Assembly (NCBI GenBank): GCA_947492525.1
Contig: CANLNQ010000011.1
Location: 62,001-126,000, forward strand
Direction of reading: 5' to 3'
Length of the DNA: 64,000 nucleotides
Source of the DNA: an uncultured Granulosicoccus sp.
GTDB taxonomy: Bacteria > Pseudomonadota > Gammaproteobacteria > Granulosicoccales > Granulosicoccaceae
How positions within the stretch are numbered: the stretch's first letter is position 1; the number at the start of each line of letters is the position of its first letter. Made by a program: the position numbers and the translations under genes. Shown here in pieces: positions 1-9,237 of this stretch. Below the pieces are notes generated by a model. It was not told where the DNA came from. It saw only the letters and a list, made by a program, of their open reading frames with translations, and searched no databases.

Positions 1-1313
1 ATTTCCGCCGCAACGCCGGTTCCTTCGGCGAGGACACGCAAACCAACTTCAAGCTGGGTCAGCTGGACAAGCTCGAGACGGAATTGCTGGAAAAGGAAGT
101 CGAACGGGATGATCTGCTCAAGCGCTACACCGTCAACCACCCAACGCCCAAGCGCCTGCAGAAGGAGATCGACGTTCTCAACGACAAGATCCGTCAGGTT
201 CGCGGCACCCTGAGCGCTCGCCCCGATACTCAGCGTGAACTCACCATCCTGGAAGACGAGCTGGAAACCAAGCGCAAGCTGTTCATCGAGATATCCGAGG
301 AGTTGCAGAAGCTGCGTCTGGCCAATGTCGGGAATGTCGGCGAAGTTCAGGTCATCGATGACGCCCTGCCGCCGCGCAAGCCGGTCTCACCCAGCGCACT
401 GCTGGCTATCGTGGGCGGTACGCTGACCACGCTGTTTCTATACACACTGTTCCTGACCCTGCGCTCTGCGCTGTCCACCGTCATTTCCGATCAGGACTCT
501 CTGGAAAGAGCCTCGGGCCTGCCGGTCTACATGAATATCCCCAAGAGTACCGCGCAGCGACGACTGGGCAGTCCGACGACGGTGGATCCGAGCAAGCTGT
601 TGCCGGGCAAGAGCGGCGGGGATGCCAGCAAGGCCATCTCGAGCAATGTACTGGCCTTGTCCAAGCCGGAAGACTACTCGATCGAGAATCTGCGAGGCCT
701 GCGCAGCATGCTCGAAGACGTCATGGCCGACGCCGACAACAACGTACTGATGTTCACCAGCCCGCTGCCCAGCATGGGCAAGTCCTTCCTGAGCATGAAC
801 CTGGCCGTTCTGGTTGCCCAGACGGGCAAGAAGGTTCTGCTGATCGATTCCGATTACCAGCGAGGCCAACTGCACAAGTCACTGGGCCTGCCGGTCGGAC
901 CGGGTCTGCCCGAGGTGGTACGTGGCAAGAGCGAGCTCAAGGAAACGGTCAAGGCCACATCGGTTGCCAACCTCTACTGCATTCCGCGTGGTTATTCTGG
1001 CGCCGGTAATGGTGGTATCGAAATGCCGAGCGACAAGGAATTCGGCGCATTTCTCAACGCCGTGGCACCTCGTTTCGATCTCGTCATCATCGATACCCCA
1101 CCTGTTTTGAGTGTTTCCACTGCAGCATCACTGGGCAAACACGCAGGTTCTACTATCATGATAGTGAAAGAAGGCGAAGTGAAGGAGCCACAACTGAACG
1201 AAGCACTCAAACGACTGACATTTTCAGGCGTACGCGTGAGTGGTTGCATCATGAATGGCTCTTCAACGCCGACGCCCAGACACTACACCTATTACCAGGA
1301 ACAATTGGACTGA
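1..1313 (+). CDS. Wzz/BY-kinase type polysaccharide chain-length determinant and tyrosine autokinase (5' end outside window)
   Basis: The reading frame is open from base 3, so the gene begins upstream of the window; 436 residues are visible. The first part is a charged coiled coil of the Wzz periplasmic type, followed by a proline-rich PPRKPVSPS stretch and one membrane helix (about 30 residues around nt 395-470). The cytoplasmic part is a bacterial tyrosine kinase: Walker A SPLPSMGKS (nt 759-785), Walker A' VLLIDSD, Walker B LVIIDTPP. The C-terminus ends in a short tyrosine cluster (HYTYY), the usual autophosphorylation site. In this family the protein controls chain length and export of exopolysaccharide together with the polymerase and export pore. 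It heads the polysaccharide locus that follows. Family assignment is firm; the polymer is unknown. Confidence 0.9.
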   Translation, partial: FRRNAGSFGEDTQTNFKLGQLDKLETELLEKEVERDDLLKRYTVNHPTPKRLQKEIDVLNDKIRQVRGTLSARPDTQRELTILEDELETKRKLFIEISEELQKLRLANVGNVGEVQVIDDALPPRKPVSPSALLAIVGGTLTTLFLYTLFLTLRSALSTVISDQDSLERASGLPVYMNIPKSTAQRRLGSPTTVDPSKLLPGKSGGDASKAISSNVLALSKPEDYSIENLRGLRSMLEDVMADADNNVLMFTSPLPSMGKSFLSMNLAVLVAQTGKKVLLIDSDYQRGQLHKSLGLPVGPGLPEVVRGKSELKETVKATSVANLYCIPRGYSGAGNGGIEMPSDKEFGAFLNAVAPRFDLVIIDTPPVLSVSTAASLGKHAGSTIMIVKEGEVKEPQLNEALKRLTFSGVRVSGCIMNGSSTPTPRHYTYYQEQLD

Positions 1314-1502
1314 TGCAGTACGAGTGAAACAATGTGTCCCTTGGGTTTTGTGTGTTTGCAGCAGCAGACACTGTAATACCCTGTAGGTACATTATCCAAA
1401 CGAGTCGGCTGTCACGCAACGGCAATGTTGCTTGCAGTACTATCACTTCAATTTCAATCATTTAACACGAGCTCCTGGCAACAGGCCAGGAAGTTCGATG
1501 TC

Positions 1503-2276
1503 ATGTCCGAGAAACGGATACAGGAGATCAAGGTGTCAGGCGCCAGCGCAATAAAAAACAATCAGAGCAACACAGTCTTGGATACTGAAAGTGCCAACGC
1601 GGCTTATATCAACGACTTGCCCGCCGAAGAAGATCGTCTCGGTACGCTGGTCCACAGCGATGCATCAACACTGTGGCCAATCACAGGGATCAACGCGGCA
1701 GTCAAGCGTCTGGAAGATTTCATCTTCGGCTCCATCGCCCTGCTGATACTGTTTCCTCTGATGGCCGTCATCTCGATCGCCATCAAGCTCGACAGCACCG
1801 GCCCTGCGCTGTTCTGCCAGGCTCGCAGCGGTCGAAACCGTGAAGTCATCAAGGTTTACAAGTTTCGCACGATGTACCAGAGCGGTTCTCAGGAGTTCAA
1901 GCAGGCCCAGAAAGACGATCCACGCATCACCCGCATCGGTGCCTTCCTGCGTCGTACCAGCCTTGATGAACTGCCTCAGCTGTTCAATGTGATCCAGGGC
2001 TCGATGTCCATGGTCGGACCACGTCCCCACCCACTGAAGCTGGATGAAGACTTCAAGTACGTCATTCCTGCGCTGGGTTCTCGTTACTGCGTGAAGCCCG
2101 GCATCACCGGATGGGCTCAGATCAATGGCTTTCGTGGTGAAACCCGCCGCGTCAGCGACATGGTGTCCAGAATCGAACATGACCGTTACTACGTGAAGAA
2201 CTGGTCACTGTTTCTCGATATCAAGATTCTGGTTCTGACCGTTTTCAAGGGCTGGACTCACAAGAACGCTTATTGA
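1503..2276 (+). CDS. Undecaprenyl-phosphate sugar-1-phosphate transferase (bacterial sugar transferase family)
   Basis: A 257-residue protein if it starts at the ATG at 1503, which has AGGAAG nine bases upstream; a start at 1425 is open but has no such site. An N-terminal tail of about 65 residues is followed by one hydrophobic segment (FGSIALLILFPLMAVISIAI) and the catalytic domain of PF02397: YKFRTM, DDPRITRIGAFLRRTSLDELPQ in two adjacent blocks, MVGPRPH, and KPGITGWAQ. It lacks the extra N-terminal membrane helices of WbaP/WcaJ, so it is the minimal form. The expected reaction is transfer of a hexose-1-phosphate to undecaprenyl phosphate, the first step of repeat-unit assembly. The sugar cannot be read from sequence. 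Confidence 0.9.
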   Translation: MSEKRIQEIKVSGASAIKNNQSNTVLDTESANAAYINDLPAEEDRLGTLVHSDASTLWPITGINAAVKRLEDFIFGSIALLILFPLMAVISIAIKLDSTGPALFCQARSGRNREVIKVYKFRTMYQSGSQEFKQAQKDDPRITRIGAFLRRTSLDELPQLFNVIQGSMSMVGPRPHPLKLDEDFKYVIPALGSRYCVKPGITGWAQINGFRGETRRVSDMVSRIEHDRYYVKNWSLFLDIKILVLTVFKGWTHKNAY

Positions 2277-2291
2277 TTCACCTGCAGGAAC

Positions 2292-2317
2292 GGGAGCCTT
2301 CGACAGCAAGTGCTCCC
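2292..2317 (+). terminator. Weak candidate terminator after the sugar transferase
   Basis: GGGAGC at 2292-2297 pairs with GCTCCC at 2312-2317 across a 14-nt loop and is followed by CCTTTG rather than a true T run. It lies in the 232-nt gap before the next gene, where I see no other gene. The signal is marginal. Confidence 0.3.
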
Positions 2318-2508
2318 CTTTGCCGGCGGCCCCTCGCGCTTGCCAGCAGTCAATTTCCAGGCGCGGCCCCGGTTGTAGACCGCAGGCCTTGCAGCCGATA
2401 AGGTATCGAGTCAAGCAAGCAAACAGGCTCGAACGAATACCTCAAATTTCAGCACTGCGACTCCAGACCGAGTCGCCTGCTCCTACAACCTTCAGAATCT
2501 TTCTCACC

Positions 2509-3297
2509 ATGGCAACTGATCCCGCTGGACTGCCTCAGCGATCCCTGCTGGGTTTTTTCGCACACCCAGGCACTCTGGAAGACTATCTTCAACTGACCGA
2601 GTCGACCATACAGAACTCGGAGCGTCGCAGCGTGCTCTACCACAACCTGCACTCGCTCTACAGCTATTTCACCGATGCGACCTTGCGTAAACACTATCAG
2701 GGTACGACAGTCCTGGTAGACGGCATGCCCGTCATCTGGCTGATGCAGCTGATGCGTGTACCGGTTACACGTGCGCACCGATTGACCTACGTGGATTTCA
2801 TCATGCCCCTGATGCAGTTGGCAGCGGATCGAGGCTGGACTGTCTTCCATGTCGGCCAGAAGGCCGAGGTACAGGCGAAAGCCATGGATATCGTCCGTCA
2901 GCAATGCCCGCAGATCAGCCTGACAGGACACGATGGTTACTTCGATCAGACCCCGATGAGTCCGGAGAGTCTGGCCGTGATTGACGAGATCAATGCCAGT
3001 GGCGCACAGATCGTTCTGGTCGGATTCGGGGCGCCAAAGCAGGAAGCCTGGCTGTCTGCACACCGTCACCTGATCCATGCGCCGATCGTCTTTACTTGCG
3101 GCGCCTGCATGGAATACGTGGCAGGTGCAGTGAAGACCCCGCCTCGCTGGATGGGTCGACTGGGGCTCGAGTGGAGTTTCAGGCTGTTGGAGAACCCGCG
3201 TCGATTCGCGTTTCGCTACCTGGTAGAGCCAGTGTTGCTTGGCGCGATCCTGCTCAAGAACGGCATGGGCACATTGATTACCGGCAAGCGAGCCTGA
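2509..3297 (+). CDS. WecG/TagA/CpsF family glycosyltransferase
   Basis: A 262-residue protein from the ATG at 2509 (MATDPAGLP); the frame stays open upstream to 2320, but that stretch looks non-coding. Motifs of family GT26 (PF03808) are present: DGMPVIW, the acidic and aromatic block RLTYVDFIMPL, GFGAPKQEAWL, and the C-terminal block TPPRWMGRLGLEWSFRL. These enzymes add the second sugar (often ManNAc, ManNAcA or glucose) to a lipid-linked precursor, which matches its position right after the initiating transferase. No membrane segment is evident; it probably works at the inner face of the cytoplasmic membrane. No convincing ribosome binding site is seen. Confidence 0.88.
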   Translation: MATDPAGLPQRSLLGFFAHPGTLEDYLQLTESTIQNSERRSVLYHNLHSLYSYFTDATLRKHYQGTTVLVDGMPVIWLMQLMRVPVTRAHRLTYVDFIMPLMQLAADRGWTVFHVGQKAEVQAKAMDIVRQQCPQISLTGHDGYFDQTPMSPESLAVIDEINASGAQIVLVGFGAPKQEAWLSAHRHLIHAPIVFTCGACMEYVAGAVKTPPRWMGRLGLEWSFRLLENPRRFAFRYLVEPVLLGAILLKNGMGTLITGKRA

Positions 3298-3311
3298 GCA
3301 CGGTGACCAGC

Positions 3312-4658
3312 ATGGATACGGCCGAGGATCAGCCAGCGCCGATGCAGGACGCAGCGGCGACAGAATCCCCTGCAAGCCAACAGGGCATGACCGGCATTGC
3401 AATTCTCGACAAGCTCATCACACTGGCGACCTCCAGACTGGCCCTCTCGGTCGGCGCTCAGGCCATGGTCAGTGGCTTTCACTTCGCGCTGAACCTGGTT
3501 CTTCTTCGTCTGGTGACACCCTATGATTATGGCATCTTTGCTTTCGCCTTCGTGCTGGCGATGTTCGCTTCGGCCATCAACAATGCGCTGATTTCGACGC
3601 CCTTGACCGTCTACACGCCTATCGTCAAGGACCCGGTCGAGCGTTCACGACAGGAAGGCATGTTCAGCACGCTGAACCTGATCCTGTTCTCGGCCTTGCT
3701 GCTCTGTGGCTTCATCTACTCAGGCTGGAGTGAGCAGAATACCGATGTGACCTTGTCGGTGGCCCTGTTCGTGGCCATTTACTCGGCGCGCCATTTCAGC
3801 CGCAGCGCAGGTTATGCTCGAATGCGCCCTCTGGTCACGGCCACCGGTGATGCCACCTATGTGGGTACCGGTGTCATTGTCATGCTGATCATCATTCTAT
3901 GGGTCGATGACCTGAGTATCAGTCATGTATTGCTGGCTCTGGTTGCGGCCAATCTGGCAGCCATGCTGGTGGAGCGACATCGCCTGCACGGACGAGGACG
4001 CAAATGGTTGACCCTGGCGGGCATTGCGAGCTATCGCGACGTCTGGGAGCAATCACGCTGGGCACTGGCAGGCTCTCTGACCACGCTGTTTCTCGCACAG
4101 GCCCACAGTCTGATCATCACGGCGACCAATGGGCCCAATGCCTATGCACCGCTGGCTGCAGGCTTCGTGCTGTTCGGCCCGGTCAGGGTCGCGTTGCTGA
4201 CCTGGCAGAACATGGTCAAGCCGGAACTCGCGGTTGCCTTGTCCGAGTCAAGGCACCAGGCAGTCAGGAAGCAGATTCTGACAACCAGCCTGATGATGGC
4301 CGGTGCGGTCCTGCTGATGGGTCTGATGTTGTTCATCCTGTGGCCCTGGATAGACGCCTTCCTGTATGCCGATCAGTACGCCGATGAGCCGATGGGTCTG
4401 ATCGTGGCCACCTGGTCCATCATCACGCTGTTCGCCGCCAGCTACAACGCGCCAGCCGCAGCATTGCAGGCCATGCGGGATTTTCGCATCCTGGCCATGG
4501 CAAGTGTCTACGGTGCCATTCTCAGCGGTGCGCTGGTCAGCCTCACGCTCTACTTCTTCAACCCGGAGACGACTCTGCTGGGCATTCTGGCAGCCGAGGC
4601 ATTCATGGCAGTCTATCTGACCCGCATTCTGTATACCCGACTACAGGCAGCGTCGTGA
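3312..4658 (+). CDS. Polysaccharide flippase / Wzx-type membrane transporter
   Basis: A 448-residue polytopic protein with about a dozen hydrophobic segments and short charged loops, as in the MATE/PST flippase superfamily (for example FHFALNLVLLRLVTPYDYGIFAFAF in two helices near the start, and repeated pairs up to the C-terminus). The first 35 residues are hydrophilic. The start could be GTG 3303 or ATG 3312, as there is no decisive ribosome binding site. The stop overlaps the next gene's GTG by 4 nt. Its role, inferred from family and context, is moving the lipid-linked repeat unit across the cytoplasmic membrane. It could alternatively be a flippase for another lipid-linked glycan, but the locus argues against this. 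Confidence 0.82.
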   Translation: MDTAEDQPAPMQDAAATESPASQQGMTGIAILDKLITLATSRLALSVGAQAMVSGFHFALNLVLLRLVTPYDYGIFAFAFVLAMFASAINNALISTPLTVYTPIVKDPVERSRQEGMFSTLNLILFSALLLCGFIYSGWSEQNTDVTLSVALFVAIYSARHFSRSAGYARMRPLVTATGDATYVGTGVIVMLIIILWVDDLSISHVLLALVAANLAAMLVERHRLHGRGRKWLTLAGIASYRDVWEQSRWALAGSLTTLFLAQAHSLIITATNGPNAYAPLAAGFVLFGPVRVALLTWQNMVKPELAVALSESRHQAVRKQILTTSLMMAGAVLLMGLMLFILWPWIDAFLYADQYADEPMGLIVATWSIITLFAASYNAPAAALQAMRDFRILAMASVYGAILSGALVSLTLYFFNPETTLLGILAAEAFMAVYLTRILYTRLQAAS

Positions 4659-5569
4659 AAACCGTTCTCTGCATCTGCACCTACCGTCGCCCGGACGGAT
4701 TGCGAAAACTCCTTGAAACGCTGCCGCAGCTCGATGGTGCGGACGACCTGCAAGTGGTGGTTTCGGATAACGACCCTGCCGGTGAAGGCCTGGCCGTCTG
4801 CGAGACACTCAAGGCAGCAGACTACCCGTTTCCTCTATATACAGTGGCCGCGACCGAACCCGGGATCTCCGCGGCACGCAACGCCGCCTGTACTCGCGCG
4901 CTGCAGCTCGAGCCCGATTTGCTTGCCTTTCTCGATGACGACGAATGGCCCGAACCTCAATGGCTGAGGGAACTACAGCGTGTACGCGCCGCGTGCAAGG
5001 TTGATGTGGTTGGCGGGCCGACACGGCCGGTCTTCCCGGACGGTACCCCGGAATCGATCAGACAGAATCCCTACTATGGCGCCGACATGGCTCTGGCCGA
5101 TCAGTCCCTGTGCCAGCTGCAGGCGGGCGGCAATTTCCTGATCACCAGTGACGCCCTGAGAGCACTGGCCCCCGAATTCTTCAACCATGCCTTTGCACAC
5201 TCGGGTGGGGAAGATCTGGCTTTCTTCCTGCAACTGCAGCAATGCGGCTATGCGATGGCCTGGGCGGAAAATGCCATTGTTCATGAGCCGGTTCCGGCAG
5301 ATCGTCTGCATGAGGACTGGGTACGGCAACGGATCGTCAACATTCACAACTCCCGCGTCAGGGTAATGCAACTACTGCAACCCGGCTTGCACCATCGCCT
5401 GGTACGCGTCATGAAGACCGTGGCGCTGGGCATTCAGACGCTGCTGGTCAGTGCGCTGTCCTGGCTGAGTCCTGCCCGATCCGAGCAAGCCCGACAGCTG
5501 CGCTGGAAATTTCGTGGCAAGCTCAGCGCTCATCTGGGGCATGCCACCATACGGAACGAGACCTACTGA
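4655..5569 (+). CDS. Family 2 glycosyltransferase
   Basis: A 304-residue GT-A fold enzyme. The start is a GTG overlapping the flippase stop (GTGA), so translation is probably coupled. GT2 features: VLCICTYRRPDGL at the N-terminus, VVVSDNDPAGEG, GISAARNAA, the metal-binding acidic block LAFLDDDEWPEP, and a base-like GGEDLAFFLQL further on. It probably adds one sugar of the repeat unit from a nucleotide-sugar donor at the cytoplasmic membrane. The C-terminal 60 residues are basic with a weakly hydrophobic helix, compatible with membrane association. Donor and acceptor are unknown. Confidence 0.87.
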   Translation: MKTVLCICTYRRPDGLRKLLETLPQLDGADDLQVVVSDNDPAGEGLAVCETLKAADYPFPLYTVAATEPGISAARNAACTRALQLEPDLLAFLDDDEWPEPQWLRELQRVRAACKVDVVGGPTRPVFPDGTPESIRQNPYYGADMALADQSLCQLQAGGNFLITSDALRALAPEFFNHAFAHSGGEDLAFFLQLQQCGYAMAWAENAIVHEPVPADRLHEDWVRQRIVNIHNSRVRVMQLLQPGLHHRLVRVMKTVALGIQTLLVSALSWLSPARSEQARQLRWKFRGKLSAHLGHATIRNETY

Positions 5570-6513
5570 TGGACCCGAGATTTTCCATAGTCATCCCGAC
5601 CTACAATCGATCAGCCTCGGTCCTGGATACGCTTCAGTCCTGCTTCGATCAGACATTCAGCGACTTTGAAGTCGTCGTGGTCGATGATGGCTCCAGCGAT
5701 GACACTCGCGATGTTCTTGCCGACATCGAAGATCCGCGCCTTCGAGTGATACATCAGGAAAATGCAGGCCCGGCAGCTGCCCGCAACAATGGAATGCGCG
5801 TCGCCAACGGTCAGTACATCGCTTTTCTCGATTCGGATGATCGCTGGTATCCGAGTTTTCTCGAAGTGGCCAATACCTGTCTTGAAGAAGATGGAGAGGT
5901 GCTGCTGTACGGTCAGATCATCGTGGATCGTGGCGTCGATCGTTACTGGGTGAAACCGGCTCGCGCGCTGGGCGCCGAGGAGTCGATCTTCGATTATCTC
6001 TACGTCGACGGCAGCTTCATACAGACCAGCACCATGGTCATGCCTCGCACGCTGGCGACCAGGGTGCAATGGGATGAATCAGTGACGTTCGGCGACAACG
6101 ACCAATTTGCCATCGATTGCTGGCGCACCGGTATCCCGTTCAGGATGCTGCCTCAACCACTGACACTGTATGCCGATGTCATAAGCGATGAGGCACTGTC
6201 ACAGCTGCCCATCAATGCCGGTAAATCGGAGAAGTACACCAATTTCTTTCGCTGGATGGATACCCAGAAAAACGCCATGTCGCCGGTGGCGTGGGCAGGA
6301 TTCAGAGCACGCTTCGAAAGTGTCGGACTGGCACGCTCTGCTCCAGTGCAGAGCATTGGACTGCTGTGGACAGCCTATCGGGCCGGTGCCATGAGTCCGC
6401 TGGGCATGGTCAGGCAGAGTATCCAGAACCTGTTCCCCAGGCTCTATCGTCGTCTGGTGGATCAATACGTGAGATTTCGCGGCTTGACGCTCGAGCAGGC
6501 CAGGCGTCAGTGA
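5569..6513 (+). CDS. Family 2 glycosyltransferase
   Basis: A 314-residue enzyme whose ATG shares one base with the previous stop (TGATG), another sign of coupled translation. The first 110 residues are a textbook GT2 domain: FSIVIPTYNRS, VVVVDDGSSDDT, AGPAAARNNGM and the metal-binding FLDSDDRWYP. The remainder (TFGDNDQFAID, then helical) is typical of repeat-unit transferases. The linkage it forms cannot be predicted. It belongs to the same transcription unit as the neighbouring glycosyltransferase and polymerase genes. Confidence 0.9.
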   Translation: MDPRFSIVIPTYNRSASVLDTLQSCFDQTFSDFEVVVVDDGSSDDTRDVLADIEDPRLRVIHQENAGPAAARNNGMRVANGQYIAFLDSDDRWYPSFLEVANTCLEEDGEVLLYGQIIVDRGVDRYWVKPARALGAEESIFDYLYVDGSFIQTSTMVMPRTLATRVQWDESVTFGDNDQFAIDCWRTGIPFRMLPQPLTLYADVISDEALSQLPINAGKSEKYTNFFRWMDTQKNAMSPVAWAGFRARFESVGLARSAPVQSIGLLWTAYRAGAMSPLGMVRQSIQNLFPRLYRRLVDQYVRFRGLTLEQARRQ

Positions 6514-8075
6514 CTTCCTCCGCCCAGCAGCAGCCATCAACGCCGGCACTGGCCACCTATCAGGCACCATACCGGGCGCCCCTGCTGGCATCGCTGATGC
6601 TGATCCTGACGCTGCTGCAGGGCAGCAGTTTCACCCTGACGCTCGCCGTACGCTCCCCGATGGCCGGCGACCTGCCGGTGGCTCTGGTGACCGTACTGTG
6701 GCTGGTGATGTATCTGCTGGCAGCGGTTGCCTTGCTGGCCAGTTTCGGGCTCAACTGGCTGACCTGGCTGGTTCGCTATCGCCTGGCACTGATTCTTCTC
6801 GTGGCCGGTACGGCCTTTTCCGCCGCCTGGTCTGTCGATCCCAACCTGACCATCGAGCGCTCGATACACCTGGTCGGCACCACCTTGCTTGCGATCTATC
6901 TCGGCTTCAGTCTGCCCTTGCCGCAGATCCTGCGTATTGCCGCGGTGACACTGGGTCTGGTAATGCTCGGCAGCGTCATGGCGGCCTGGTTCCTGCCGTC
7001 ACTGGGTCTGGAAGAATACGAAGGACAACTGGTCTGGGCTGGTATCACCGCATCCAAGAACACACTGGGCTTCTGGTCTGCGGTAACCGTGCTGTTGCTG
7101 AGCAGTCTGTGCTTCTGGCCTGTCTCCACGGCTCGACGTGTCGGCTATCTGGCCCTGACAGTCCCCGCCCTGCTTTGCCTGTACTACAGCGTCTCGGCAA
7201 CCTCCGTTCTGTCACTGACCAGTGCGGCATTGCTCATGCTGTACATTCATGCGACACGCAGCCTGCGCATGGGCATGCTGTCCATGTCGGTACTGGGCCT
7301 GCTGGTGGCCGCTCTGCTGGCCATGGCATTCAGTTATATCGACACGGCTGAACTGATCGGTCGATCCGGAGACCTCACCGGTCGTGGCGATGTCTGGTTG
7401 CAGACCTGGCAATTGATTCTCGACCGACCCTTGACCGGCTATGGCTATGGCACGTTGTGGTACCCCACTGATGACAGTGTCTGGATCCAGCAGTCGCTGA
7501 CCGATTTTTCGTGGACGGTATTCCATGCCCACAATGGTGTGCTGCAGATTGCCTCGGAAATCGGTCTGCCGCTGACGGCCCTGGCGCTGTTCATGATTCT
7601 GCAGCAACTGATCGAGCTGTTCTACTGCCAGTACCAGCGCCCTTTTCCCGGCGTGCTGTTCGCCCTGGGATTCATGATTGCATTGCTGGTCAGCAACTAC
7701 TCCGAGGCACGCTTGCTGGTCAATCGTGAACTCTACTGGATCCTGTTCATCGCATTGCCGATCAGCATGCTGCAACAGGTCACACTGACGGGTGCACCGG
7801 GGCGGTTCTCCGCTGCACCTTTCGCGCTGAACGAAGAGACACCCGGAAAAATGGCCCTCGCTCGCGAACGGACTCGACAACGACGCTCATTGAAGAAACG
7901 TCTGTTGCAGCGCCGCCCGGCAAGGATCGTGAACGTCAATGATGATTCCGCACTTCCCCTGACTGACAGTCAGGGTCAGCCACTGATCGACCTGAAGGAC
8001 GAGAACGGTAAAGTGATGGACCATCCGACAGATCAAGAAAAGCCTGCCCTGCGCAACGGTACCCGATCACTGTAG
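6510..8075 (+). CDS. O-antigen ligase / polysaccharide polymerase family membrane protein
   Basis: A 521-residue protein from the GTG at 6510, which overlaps the previous stop by 4 nt (GTGA). It has ten or more hydrophobic helices and the family signature in a large periplasmic loop: RGDVWLQTWQLILDRPL, GYGYGTLW and FHAHNGVLQI, as in PF04932 (WaaL, ExoQ, Wzy-like). The last 90 residues are a charged cytoplasmic-looking tail (ERTRQRRSLKKRLLQRRPAR followed by an acidic stretch), longer than usual. In this locus the likely job is polymerising repeat units rather than ligating O-antigen, because no lipid A-core genes are nearby; this is inference. Confidence 0.83.
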   Translation: MTSSAQQQPSTPALATYQAPYRAPLLASLMLILTLLQGSSFTLTLAVRSPMAGDLPVALVTVLWLVMYLLAAVALLASFGLNWLTWLVRYRLALILLVAGTAFSAAWSVDPNLTIERSIHLVGTTLLAIYLGFSLPLPQILRIAAVTLGLVMLGSVMAAWFLPSLGLEEYEGQLVWAGITASKNTLGFWSAVTVLLLSSLCFWPVSTARRVGYLALTVPALLCLYYSVSATSVLSLTSAALLMLYIHATRSLRMGMLSMSVLGLLVAALLAMAFSYIDTAELIGRSGDLTGRGDVWLQTWQLILDRPLTGYGYGTLWYPTDDSVWIQQSLTDFSWTVFHAHNGVLQIASEIGLPLTALALFMILQQLIELFYCQYQRPFPGVLFALGFMIALLVSNYSEARLLVNRELYWILFIALPISMLQQVTLTGAPGRFSAAPFALNEETPGKMALARERTRQRRSLKKRLLQRRPARIVNVNDDSALPLTDSQGQPLIDLKDENGKVMDHPTDQEKPALRNGTRSL

Positions 8076-8119
8076 CGCAAGCGAATGGCACAACCCACAT
8101 GACAGGTAAGGCAGACAAC

Positions 8120-9133
8120 ATGAGTAATTCCATTCTGGTCACCGGAGGCGCCGGTTTCATTGGTTCCCACATGGTTCGCATGCTGGACCAGCGCGGATTC
8201 GATGTCGTGGTGTACGACAATCTGGAACGGGGAAACGCTGACGCCGTTACGGCAGGCACCCTTGTCGAAGGAAACCTGCACGACACTGAACGTCTCGACG
8301 CCGTATTCCGGGAACACGATATCCAGGCAGTCATGCATTTTGCCGCCCTGGCCTATGTCGGCGAATCGGTGAACGAACCAGCCTTGTACTATCGCAACAA
8401 CGTCAGCGGTACGCAGTCACTGCTGGATTCGATGCGAAGCAACAAGGTACAGAAGCTGGTGTTTTCGTCCACCTGCGCCACCTATGGAGAGCCGGACAAT
8501 CTGCCGATCACCGAAGAGACTCCGCAACACCCGATCAACCCTTACGGACAATCCAAGCTCATGGTCGAGCAGATTCTCAAGGATTATGCTCATGCCTATG
8601 GCCTTCGCAGTATCGCCTTGCGGTATTTCAATGCGGCTGGCTGTTCCGAAGACGGCAGTATCGGAGAACGTCATGATCCAGAGACCCACCTGCTACCCCT
8701 GATTCTCTTCGAGGCCTTGCGTGTGCAGGCTGGCGGCGATCCGGCCGACACCAGACTGATGGTCTTCGGCAATGATTTCGATACCCGCGACGGCACCTGC
8801 ATCAGAGACTACATTCACGTGAATGATCTGTGCAGTGCGCATATCGCCGCCTTCGAGCGCATGCAGAAAACACCGGATGCGGGTGCCGAGCAGTTCAATC
8901 TGGGCGTCAACCGTGGTTATACGGTTCTCGAAGTGATCGAAGCCTGTCGACAGGTCACCGGTGTCGACTTCAGCTACAACACGGTAGCGCGTCGTGCCGG
9001 TGATCCACCGGAGCTGGTTGCCGATGCCAGCCTTGCCATGAGCAAGCTGAACTGGACCCCGGCACACGCCGATATCAAGGACAGCATCGAACACGCCTGG
9101 CAGTGGTTCTCGGCCAATCCTCCGACATCCTGA
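8120..9133 (+). CDS. galE: UDP-glucose 4-epimerase
   Basis: A 337-residue extended short-chain dehydrogenase. The start at 8120 (MSNSILVTGG) is preferred over the in-frame ATG at 8099 because AGGTAAGG lies eight bases upstream of it. The NAD-binding motif VTGGAGFIGSH, the catalytic serine block FSSTCATYGEP and the Y-x-x-x-K motif YGQSK are present, and the length and C-terminal block (NLGVNRGYTVLEVIE) match GalE. It interconverts UDP-glucose and UDP-galactose in the cytoplasm, presumably to feed the polysaccharide enzymes upstream. Some relatives act on UDP-GlcNAc/GalNAc, and sequence alone does not settle the substrate. Confidence 0.9.
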   Translation: MSNSILVTGGAGFIGSHMVRMLDQRGFDVVVYDNLERGNADAVTAGTLVEGNLHDTERLDAVFREHDIQAVMHFAALAYVGESVNEPALYYRNNVSGTQSLLDSMRSNKVQKLVFSSTCATYGEPDNLPITEETPQHPINPYGQSKLMVEQILKDYAHAYGLRSIALRYFNAAGCSEDGSIGERHDPETHLLPLILFEALRVQAGGDPADTRLMVFGNDFDTRDGTCIRDYIHVNDLCSAHIAAFERMQKTPDAGAEQFNLGVNRGYTVLEVIEACRQVTGVDFSYNTVARRAGDPPELVADASLAMSKLNWTPAHADIKDSIEHAWQWFSANPPTS

Positions 9134-9148
9134 AGCGAACTTCATGCA

Positions 9149-9177
9149 GGCCGGCGGGTCATAGAGGCTTGCCGGCC
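9149..9177 (+). terminator. Candidate stem-loop terminator after galE
   Basis: GGCCGGC (9149-9155) pairs with GCCGGCC (9171-9177) over a 15-nt loop in the short gap between galE and the GH16 gene. There is no T run after it, so it may only be a weak attenuator or an mRNA-stabilising hairpin. Confidence 0.35.
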
Positions 9178-9237
9178 AACTGAATCGTAACGCTGAATTC
9201 GGTCGCCTGCTCCACCGGAACAGGCGATACTCTCACC